Shown: one piece after another, positions 34,146 to 41,404 of the stretch | How the letters are laid out: every line of letters begins with the position of its first letter | How positions within the stretch are numbered: position 1 is the stretch's first letter | Origin: Bacteroidia bacterium | GTDB lineage: Bacteria > Bacteroidota > Bacteroidia > Palsa-965 | Length of the DNA: 43,351 nt | Assembly: GCA_023151315.1 (NCBI GenBank) | Contig: JAKLJE010000019.1 | Span: 39,531 to 82,881 of the forward strand | Direction of reading: 5' to 3' | Notes under the pieces: model-generated | What the model saw: the letters and a program-made list of their open reading frames with translations, nothing else | Told to the model about the DNA's origin: nothing | The model's database searches: none | Translations under genes and position numbers: made by a program

Positions 34146-34209
34146 ATACCATCACTGAAAAAAACGTTTATACATTATGACTGTATTATACGTTAACAGT
34201 TGATGGTAT
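34146..34209. promoter_or_regulatory. Long imperfect inverted repeat upstream of the protease-hydrolase gene
   Basis: ATACCATCA at 34146-34154 is the exact reverse complement of TGATGGTAT at 34201-34209. Inside these arms CTG/CAG, AACGT/ACGTT and TATAC/GTAT also pair, giving a long interrupted stem. It ends 28 bases before the ATG at 34238. It could be an operator or a regulatory mRNA hairpin; the sequence does not decide. Confidence 0.55.
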
Positions 34210-34237
34210 GAATAACCCGTAACCAACAGCGTATTTT

Positions 34238-36148
34238 ATGTCCGGAAAGAAAAAGCTGACAGAGCTTGTAAACCATGTGGTGAAATCTACACAGCATGTA
34301 GTATTAATTGATCCTGCGACGCTTCTGCCTTCGAGCGGTGGAAGCGGTTGTTTGATTGTTTACAGAGAGCGACTCTTCTTTGTTTCTGTTCAGCATGTGG
34401 CAGATAAAGAAGGTAAACAGGTAGCGATTGAAACCGGCAGAAAGTCAAAAACCGGCACGGAATTGTTCTCTCTTCCGGCAATGAATTTCGTGGATCAATA
34501 CCGCATTGAAACAGATGGTATGGACGCGAAGCTCGTTGAAGAATTGCGTGCGTTGGATATCTGTTACACGGAGATAAAGGATTCCATAGATATAGAACAG
34601 AAAGCTATTGCATTCGATGATATTAAAGTCACGAAAGGCAAGAAGCGTATGCTGTACACGAATCTTGATTACATACCGGCAGACGATGAAGGCTTTTGCT
34701 TCTATGGAAGAATAAGAGCGAAACTTGAAGGTGGGAAACTGGAACAGACCGATAAGCTCGTGCTGGGATTGAAGTACGATAAGAAGATCGGAGCATACGA
34801 GCGCTTTGTGTTGCAGGACGAAATCAAAGATCCGCTGGATTACAAAGGAACCAGCGGCGCGCCGATTATTTCAGAATCCGGTGAGCCTGTTGCGTTGGTT
34901 GCACATGGAATGGTGGGCGAGAAATACATCTACGGTTTCTCCATGCGGGAACTGAAAAAGTATCTGGATATCTACTTCGACTTGAATCCGGATGACCAGG
35001 ACAAAGAAAGAGGAATTGAAATCGGAGAACAGACGATTAAATTCTCTAAAAGTTTTCCGATCAATGAAGTGATGATGGAATCGCAGTTCGATAACGAATC
35101 AATTGCTTTCATCAGCAAGAAGAACATTGTGAATCCGAACGAGTCAACGGACAAGTACATTTCATATCCTGTATTGTTCGGAACCAACAGAAAGGCAATT
35201 CAGAAGAACGGAAAACTTGCATACAATAACGAGCGCGATGATAAGATGCATCTCGGTCAGTGTAAGATCAGTATTCCGCATTCTCATAAAACAGGAGAAC
35301 TGGAGCGACCGGGTTGGTTCCGCCGTATGTTCTTCGATGAGAGTCCGGAGAAACACTTCACCATTCTTTCCACCGAAGATTTAAAAGAGGCACAGTTTGA
35401 AACGTTTCTGCGCGAACGTGTGGCAGGATCAGATGAGAAGGATATGCTGCTTTTTATTCACGGATTCAATGTGGATTTTCAGGAAGCCATGTTTCGCTCG
35501 GCGCAGTTGGGTTACGATCTCAATTTCAAAGGAGCCGTTACAGCTTATTCCTGGCCATCGGTAGGAAGTGTTGCCGGTTATGTGGCGGATACGGATTCCG
35601 CGCGACTCTCCGGCGGCTATTTGTGTAAGTATCTGGAGATACTTCTTCAAACGGAAGGACTGAAGAAGTTGCACATCATTGCGCACAGCATGGGCAATGT
35701 CGTACTTACTCAAGCGCTTTTGCAGATGAAGAAAAACGGCAAGTTCCCGAACGCAACCATCAATCAGATCATATTGGCGGCACCGGATATAGACCGGGAA
35801 ATTTTCCTGCAGGAGATTATGCCGGAAATCAAAGGCGATTACGGTTTCACACTTTATGCATCTGACAAAGACAATGCGCTGATTGCCTCCCGAACACTCA
35901 GAACAGGTTATGTGCGTTTGGGTGAAGGCGGAGAGAACATCACTATTGTAGATGGTCTGGTTTCTGTTGACGCATCTGATGTAGATACCAGTCTGCTTGG
36001 TCACGGATACTTTGCGGATACGCAATCGTTGCTGAGCGATATACATATGACATTGCAGGGACTGCAACCCGACAAGCGATTACTCGAAAAGAAGAGTAAG
36101 GTGGTGGGCGGAGAACCGAAACCGTATTGGATGTTCAGAAGATCGTAA
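34238..36148 (+). CDS. Trypsin-like protease fused to DUF900-type alpha/beta hydrolase
   Basis: A 636-residue two-enzyme fusion with no signal peptide or membrane helix, so probably cytoplasmic. Residues about 20-245 look like a trypsin-fold serine protease: H53 in VSVQHV, D107 in ALDICY, S206 in GTSGAPI. Residues about 308-600 are an alpha/beta hydrolase of the DUF900 kind, opening with YPVLFGTNRK, then LLFIHGFN (403-411), nucleophile S484 in AHSMGN, D517 in LAAPDID and H589 in LLGHGYF. Both triads look complete. The HEPN-like gene begins 18 bases downstream. Composition is close to the core genes (29 G+C of 60 at 35521). The pair is probably defence or stress related; this is inferred from architecture and context only. 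Confidence 0.85.
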   Translation: MSGKKKLTELVNHVVKSTQHVVLIDPATLLPSSGGSGCLIVYRERLFFVSVQHVADKEGKQVAIETGRKSKTGTELFSLPAMNFVDQYRIETDGMDAKLVEELRALDICYTEIKDSIDIEQKAIAFDDIKVTKGKKRMLYTNLDYIPADDEGFCFYGRIRAKLEGGKLEQTDKLVLGLKYDKKIGAYERFVLQDEIKDPLDYKGTSGAPIISESGEPVALVAHGMVGEKYIYGFSMRELKKYLDIYFDLNPDDQDKERGIEIGEQTIKFSKSFPINEVMMESQFDNESIAFISKKNIVNPNESTDKYISYPVLFGTNRKAIQKNGKLAYNNERDDKMHLGQCKISIPHSHKTGELERPGWFRRMFFDESPEKHFTILSTEDLKEAQFETFLRERVAGSDEKDMLLFIHGFNVDFQEAMFRSAQLGYDLNFKGAVTAYSWPSVGSVAGYVADTDSARLSGGYLCKYLEILLQTEGLKKLHIIAHSMGNVVLTQALLQMKKNGKFPNATINQIILAAPDIDREIFLQEIMPEIKGDYGFTLYASDKDNALIASRTLRTGYVRLGEGGENITIVDGLVSVDASDVDTSLLGHGYFADTQSLLSDIHMTLQGLQPDKRLLEKKSKVVGGEPKPYWMFRRS

Positions 36149-36166
36149 AAACTACACCCAAGTACA

Positions 36167-36721
36167 ATGACAACACTTGAATTCACAGCAAGCGTAATTG
36201 ATTCCGTGGCATGGCCTGCTTCTGTGGTGGCGCTGGTGCTTATTCTGAAGAATCCGATTCAGTCTTTGATTCCCTTGCTTTCAAAACTGAAGTACAAAGA
36301 TGTGGAACTGGAGTTCGGGAAGGATGTCAACACTTTGAGTGCAAAAGTGAAGCAGGAGTTGAGCGGTGTGCAGAACAACCCGGAGACGGAAGATCTGCGC
36401 AAGCGTGTGATGAGCATTATGCCGGTATCTCCGAAAGCTGCTGTAGTAGAAGTGTGGCGCGCATTGGAAACCGAGATTATTGATTTGTGTACGAAGAGTA
36501 AAATGGAGCTGGACCACGAACTGCTGAAGAAACCTTTGAAGATGGCAGAGCTGCTGGTGAAAGCCAAACTGATTGACGAAACACAATTCGGGATGATCGA
36601 AGACATGCGCTTGCTCCGTAACAGAGTGGTGCATTACGAGAAAGAACAGATCACTCCCGAAAACGCATTGGAGTTTTTAGAGTCGGGAGTGAAGTTGATT
36701 TCGTCGTTGAGTGCTAAATAA
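36167..36721 (+). CDS. Membrane-anchored HEPN-like (DUF4145-type) protein
   Basis: A 184-residue protein with one N-terminal membrane helix (about residues 11-28, SVAWPASVVALVLILK). A charged linker is followed by a helical domain from about residue 88. This domain contains RNRVVH at 151-156, which fits the Rx4-6H RNase motif of HEPN domains and the RNxxxH of DUF4145-like proteins. The cytoplasmic domain would be held at the membrane. It starts 18 bases after the protease-hydrolase stop and is almost certainly co-transcribed. RNase activity is a prediction. Similar helical domains in other proteins only bind or dimerise. Confidence 0.72.
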   Translation: MTTLEFTASVIDSVAWPASVVALVLILKNPIQSLIPLLSKLKYKDVELEFGKDVNTLSAKVKQELSGVQNNPETEDLRKRVMSIMPVSPKAAVVEVWRALETEIIDLCTKSKMELDHELLKKPLKMAELLVKAKLIDETQFGMIEDMRLLRNRVVHYEKEQITPENALEFLESGVKLISSLSAK

Positions 36722-36955
36722 GGAATGAAATTCAAGGAAGAATAATTAAACGAGATTAAAAGCTGATAAACAAGCTACATTTTGGTTGTTTAGTACTTGC
36801 TGGTTCGCATACGGACAGGGGTGGAAAAGAAAAGGAGATGGGGTAAATAGTAGGAAGGAGAGAGATTGGGAGTGGTTAAGGTCAATTTACTAGTTATCGG
36901 CAACCCTGTCAAAAAGGAACCATGAATTAAGAAACTTGACAATGTATATAGTCAT

Positions 36956-36987
36956 TTTGGCAGAATGTGCGACTACAAATAATTTCC
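36956..36987 (+). promoter_or_regulatory. Candidate promoter of the E2-E1-JAB cassette
   Basis: TTTG at 36956-36959, a 20-base spacer, then TAATTTCC at 36980-36987, which matches TAnnTTTG at four of the five T/A/G fixed positions that matter least two. It lies about 48 bases before the ATG at 37035. The rest of the 36722-37034 gap shows no gene or repeat. The marked drop in G+C begins here. Confidence 0.4.
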
Positions 36988-37034
36988 ATTGATATGGATC
37001 GAAAATTGATAACCCTTTTAAAACACTCATTATT

Positions 37035-38219
37035 ATGGCAAACCATTACATAAAATTTTACCCGGTTGAAAATGGAGACACGACCTTAATTACGCTCTCA
37101 GACCAGACTACCATTTTAATTGACTGCAAATTGCGTGCATCTGCTGAAGATGAGAAAGACAAAGAAAAGTATGATGTGAAAAGAGATTTACTCGAAAGCA
37201 TCAAAAAGAGGGATAATAATCCTTTTATTGATGTTTTCATTCTTACTCATCCCGACCAAGACCATTGTCTTGGTTTTTCAAAAAACTTCTATTGCGGAGA
37301 CCCTAGCAAATACAAAAAAGAGAATCGAGATAATGAAGAAATTATCGTAGACGAATTATGGGCGACTTCAATTCTGTTCGATGTTGTTACTAACGATGAT
37401 GCAAAAGCATTAAAGAAAGAAGCTGAAAGGAGAAGGAAACTATGGGATCAAGACAGTTCTGAAAAAGATAAGCCCGGAAACCGAATTTGTATGATCGGTT
37501 ATAACGGTGACGAAAAGTTTGAAAACGTTGAAGCATATGTCCCTGGAAATACCATCATAGAAATCAACAACAAAGTTCAAACAAACTTTGAATTCTTCGT
37601 TCACTCCCCATTCAAAAAGACGCTTATTACGGCTACCTCAGAAAAAGACAAAAATTACAGCAGCATTGTATTGCAGGCAAGATTCAAGATTAATGCGAAT
37701 GATGATGATTTTGCGACTTTCTTTCTATTTGGAGGCGATGCAGACCATTACAGTTGGAAAGAAGTACTAGACAAATCAAAGGCACATAACAACGAAGATA
37801 AATTGAAATGGGATATTTTTCTTTCACCACACCATTGTTCTTGGACTTACTTCAACGATGTTCCATATGACGAAAAGGAAGAAAACAAAACTCCGAAAAA
37901 ATCATCACTTGACATCTTAGATTACAAGGTTGGAAAAGGTAAAATTGTCGCATCAAGTAAGGTCATTAGTAAGCATGATAAAAACCCACCGCACTGGGAG
38001 GCAAAGCAACAGTACCTTAAAAAGCTTGATTCAAGCGATAATTTCATCGAGTTGGCAAAATGTCCTTCTGAAGACGAGCCGAAACCGGTAATTTTTAAAA
38101 TTACGCCACAAGGTCCGGTCAAAGATGATAGTAAAAAGCAAGGAAGTTCTGTGGCTTCTGCTGGTGGAAGTTTAGGTGCCGTAAAAAGTAAGGGAGAATA
38201 TGGCTCTGAAACTGTATAG
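37035..38219 (+). CDS. ComEC-like metallo-beta-lactamase-fold hydrolase
   Basis: A 394-residue protein without signal or membrane segments. It has the metallo-beta-lactamase motif HPDQDH at 72-77, a further metal-ligand aspartate in GGDAD (233-237) and histidines in SPHHCSW (266-267). The segment NYSSIVLQ (208-214) and the general order match the soluble hydrolase domain of ComEC rather than beta-lactamases, so a phosphodiester substrate such as nucleic acid is likely. The last 35 residues are a low-complexity Lys/Gly/Ser tail with AGG at about 376-378. Its stop lies 20 bases inside the next gene, so translation is coupled to the E2-E1-JAB protein. The A+T-rich composition differs from core genes. 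Confidence 0.82.
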   Translation: MANHYIKFYPVENGDTTLITLSDQTTILIDCKLRASAEDEKDKEKYDVKRDLLESIKKRDNNPFIDVFILTHPDQDHCLGFSKNFYCGDPSKYKKENRDNEEIIVDELWATSILFDVVTNDDAKALKKEAERRRKLWDQDSSEKDKPGNRICMIGYNGDEKFENVEAYVPGNTIIEINNKVQTNFEFFVHSPFKKTLITATSEKDKNYSSIVLQARFKINANDDDFATFFLFGGDADHYSWKEVLDKSKAHNNEDKLKWDIFLSPHHCSWTYFNDVPYDEKEENKTPKKSSLDILDYKVGKGKIVASSKVISKHDKNPPHWEAKQQYLKKLDSSDNFIELAKCPSEDEPKPVIFKITPQGPVKDDSKKQGSSVASAGGSLGAVKSKGEYGSETV

Positions 38220-40500
38220 CAATTCGCTTAAACCGTATGAAGGCGGACTTTCGAAATACGTCCATGCTTCACTTTTAGTAATTGGCCGTCTTTTAGGTAA
38301 GCGAAAGTTAAAAGTGTATGAGTGGGATGAGAATCATATAGCCATTCCCGTTACTATTAATGTAGAATTGCCTCCACGAGGAAACTATAGCGGAATTGAT
38401 ATTAAAAAGAAAGAGCCAATTCTTATTGTCTTTGATATTAATTGCTATCCACGTAAAGCGCCTAAAGCATTTTCCGATAGATTGGATTTCCCGAAAGATG
38501 CGCTCTCGCACCTTTACGTTGCTAAAGACGATAGACCAGCCCCTCTTTGTTTAATAAGAGGTAGTATAGATGAATGGTTCGCTGAAAAAGAAATAGGTGA
38601 TTATGTTTTGCAGATTCAATCATGGTTCTCCGATGCAGCAAGCGGTGCGCTTGTAGAAGACGGCAATCAATTCGATCCAATTCGGTTAGAAGGTTATCGT
38701 GGCACATCCATTTATAAGTACAAGGAAATTGCTGACGTTGTTAATAGTAATCAAAGTATCATGGAGGGGCAGAACTTTGCCCTTGCTTTGTTTTTGGAAA
38801 CGGAAAAGGAAACAGATAATTCGTTTCCGTCTTTCAAAATGATGAAAGTAATTCCAAATGCTGATGAGTTTAAAAAGGCGGTAGAGTTACTCAAACAGGT
38901 TTCCGATTCGAAAAACGGACTTGTAGATAAGAACCTGCAATTTGGTTTAATAGTTTGGAACAAAGAGCTTAAACCAACTTCAGATTACTTTGTAAACTTA
39001 CCACGTAATTTTAATGAACTCATTGAATTTGGGAAAAAGACTAATATTGATTTCTTGTCTGGGCTTTTTTTTTATTTTTCACCACACTCACTAAAACTTA
39101 TAGACAATATCCCCGTTCTTGCAGGAATCAAAAGGTCTAAAAAAATTATCGGATATAACTCGGATATTGAGTTCGTCAACTTTTATATTACTGTTAAGGA
39201 TGCTGATTTGAAAGATGGAACAATCGTTAACAATGTGCCAGTTTCATTTCAAATGCACAATGAGCCTTTAAGTGTTGAAAAAGCTAAAGAAATTTCAAAC
39301 TACGATAACCAATTAGGCAATGTTCTCATTTTTGGTGCTGGAGCACTTGGCTCGAAAGTCATTATGAACTTTGCACGTGGCGGTCATACAGATATTACTA
39401 TAGTTGATGGTGATAAACTTTCCCCTCATAATTTAGTTAGACATGCCCTCCTCAGCGGTCAAATTGGTAAATCAAAGAGTGTTGCTGTGAAAGCCGCAAT
39501 AAGTGAACTTTATCGCCACGATACCCTACCTAATCTCGTTAGTAGGAATATAGATGGTGAAGAAATGTTTATAGGCGAAAATAGAAAGAGTATAGCTCAG
39601 TTTAATTGGTTGTTTGATTTCACAGCTTCAAAGAGATTGCAGAATTTTTTGGCACGCGAAACAATTAGCGAACCTATTAATATATGTAAAGGAAGTTTGA
39701 TGAATGAAGGTAAGTTAGGAGTGTTACTTGTTGAAGGGAAAAACCGAAATCCACGAGTTGATGATTTACAAATATTGCTGTATGATTTGTACAAGAGGGA
39801 GAAATTTGTTTCTGAATATTTGCAAACAGAATTTGAAAAAAGCAAAGACGAGAAAAGTTTAGTTAGCGTAGGAGTAGGCTGCAATTCAGAAACAACAATA
39901 CTTGCTGATGAGATTGTTTCACTTCATGCTGCAGCTTTTTGTAATGTAATAAAGAAGGAAGCTCACCGCAGCACCTTTTCTGACAATGGATTTATCTATC
40001 TCACTTCAATAACAACTGAGCATGGGTTCAAGGTTGAATCGCATTCTTTTCAAGTAAGTTCTTTGATTGTAATGAAATGCGGAGATTGGGAAATTCGTTT
40101 CAAAAGTAACATCCCCGAAATTTTAAAATCAGAAATGGGAAAAGCATTACCGCACGAAACAGGTGGTGTTTTTATTGGGATTATTAATAAAAAAACAAAG
40201 TGCATTTATGTTACAGACGTTCTTCTCGCTCCACTAGATAGCGAAGCAAACGAAGTTTGCTTTTTCAGAGGTGTAGAGGGGTTGCCTGAAGAAATTGATA
40301 AAATAAAAAAAATGTCAGGACAAACCTTTGGCTACATTGGAGAATGGCATTCTCATCCATTTGGACCAATGGGACTCAGCAACGTTGATATGCGAACAGT
40401 CAAGAAATTTTTAAACGAGTTCAGACAATTACAGAATCCAATACCTGTATTTATTACAATCGTAACGCCCTATGGGTTACATCCATTTGTAATTGAATAA
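38200..40500 (+). CDS. E2-E1-JAB fusion protein (ubiquitin-like conjugation and deconjugation)
   Basis: A 766-residue protein with three ubiquitin-pathway domains. Residues about 20-165 look like an E2: CYPRKAPKAF, then HLYVAKDDRPAPLCL with candidate catalytic C117, and W/I-rich IGDYVLQIQSWFSDA. Residues about 165-365 form a middle region I cannot assign. Residues about 372-585 are an E1/ThiF adenylation domain: IFGAGALGS (378-385), D403, N411, R414, K424, with C496 or C561 (GVGCNSET) as candidate thioester cysteine. Residues about 640-766 are a JAB/JAMM peptidase: E653 in ETGGVFIG, HSHP (717-720), S727 and D730. It overlaps the metallo-hydrolase gene by 20 bases. The related Cap2 and Cap3 of CBASS split these functions over two proteins. 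Confidence 0.9.
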   Translation: MALKLYSNSLKPYEGGLSKYVHASLLVIGRLLGKRKLKVYEWDENHIAIPVTINVELPPRGNYSGIDIKKKEPILIVFDINCYPRKAPKAFSDRLDFPKDALSHLYVAKDDRPAPLCLIRGSIDEWFAEKEIGDYVLQIQSWFSDAASGALVEDGNQFDPIRLEGYRGTSIYKYKEIADVVNSNQSIMEGQNFALALFLETEKETDNSFPSFKMMKVIPNADEFKKAVELLKQVSDSKNGLVDKNLQFGLIVWNKELKPTSDYFVNLPRNFNELIEFGKKTNIDFLSGLFFYFSPHSLKLIDNIPVLAGIKRSKKIIGYNSDIEFVNFYITVKDADLKDGTIVNNVPVSFQMHNEPLSVEKAKEISNYDNQLGNVLIFGAGALGSKVIMNFARGGHTDITIVDGDKLSPHNLVRHALLSGQIGKSKSVAVKAAISELYRHDTLPNLVSRNIDGEEMFIGENRKSIAQFNWLFDFTASKRLQNFLARETISEPINICKGSLMNEGKLGVLLVEGKNRNPRVDDLQILLYDLYKREKFVSEYLQTEFEKSKDEKSLVSVGVGCNSETTILADEIVSLHAAAFCNVIKKEAHRSTFSDNGFIYLTSITTEHGFKVESHSFQVSSLIVMKCGDWEIRFKSNIPEILKSEMGKALPHETGGVFIGIINKKTKCIYVTDVLLAPLDSEANEVCFFRGVEGLPEEIDKIKKMSGQTFGYIGEWHSHPFGPMGLSNVDMRTVKKFLNEFRQLQNPIPVFITIVTPYGLHPFVIE

Positions 40501-40510
40501 CCTAGAGCAT

Positions 40511-41113
40511 ATGAAAAAAGAATTTTCCTTTTATGAATTTGTTGGAATTATTGTTCCGAGCGTAATCTTTCTTTATTCAGCACATTTAATCATTGAATTC
40601 GTTTATCAGAAACAAATAGTTGACTTTGGGGAAATCGGAGAAACCGCAATTTTTGTAATTGTTTGCTACGGTGTTGGTCATATCCTCCAATCTCTAGGAA
40701 ATGTTTTTGAAAGTATTGTATGGTTTATATATGGCGGTATACCTACCAAATGGTTGACAAGTAAAAATAGATTTGGAAACAGTCTATTTGACAAGCCACT
40801 TAACGATAAAATAGCTGACAAAGTAAAACTTCAATTCGGAGAGGATATTACTGACTATGGACGACTAACGTATAATTTCGTTTTCCTTAAAGACAAGACA
40901 GTAAGAATTGATATTTTTAACGGTAATTATTCATTGTTTAGAGGTCTTTCGGTTTCGTTTCTCTTAATCACAATTATGTGTGGTTTCTATTTTGATTGGC
41001 TAACAACCTCATTGGCGACAATTCCTTTCATTCTATCAATAATGCGTATGGTTCGCTTTGCTAAATATTATGCGACAGAAACATTCAGGACCTTTTACAA
41101 CTTATCAAAATGA
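40511..41113 (+). CDS. Predicted four-helix membrane protein of the E2-E1-JAB cassette
   Basis: A 200-residue integral membrane protein starting at the ATG at 40511; a TTG at 40493 in frame is possible and would overlap the preceding stop. Hydrophobic helices lie at about residues 10-30 and 44-64, and as a pair near 145-162 and 164-180. A soluble central part (about 80-142) is rich in charged residues. The opening FSFYEFVGIIVPSVIFL resembles a widespread group of small membrane proteins that I cannot name. It lies 10 bases after the fusion gene on the same strand and shares the A+T-rich composition. An effector or membrane anchor role is speculative. Confidence 0.75.
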   Translation: MKKEFSFYEFVGIIVPSVIFLYSAHLIIEFVYQKQIVDFGEIGETAIFVIVCYGVGHILQSLGNVFESIVWFIYGGIPTKWLTSKNRFGNSLFDKPLNDKIADKVKLQFGEDITDYGRLTYNFVFLKDKTVRIDIFNGNYSLFRGLSVSFLLITIMCGFYFDWLTTSLATIPFILSIMRMVRFAKYYATETFRTFYNLSK

Positions 41114-41404
41114 CGATTAAAGACAGAAGGGTAGTCACTAACAGGGTGCGTTATTGGGCAGAGAATGGGAATAGAAACGTTTGATCAATTAATAATGGAG
41201 GATGCTAGCAGATAATTTATGGTTTCAAAAGCCCACCAATGTATATCCCGAAACCAAGTTTAATTATTGTTATCTCCTTCTGTATGCCATAGTTCTCGTA
41301 ACATCTCGCAAAATAAATTTTAAAGGAAGCTTTGTTATCCTCTTAAATAGCAAGTGATTTCGGAATAAGTATGTAGTTATATAACTAATTAATTTTTAGG
41401 AATT
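41114..41404. other. Intergenic stretch without recognisable feature
   Basis: This 291-base gap separates the four-helix gene from the ATPase gene. It contains only a 16-codon reading frame beginning near 41168, which I do not support as a gene. No terminator, repeat or convincing promoter was seen. The break suggests that the ATPase gene is transcribed separately from the E2-E1-JAB cassette. Confidence 0.5.

Noticed and set aside
37035-40500. Type II CBASS
   Set aside because: The E2-E1 and JAB domains suggest it, but there is no CD-NTase in the window. The partner is a metallo-beta-lactamase-fold protein.
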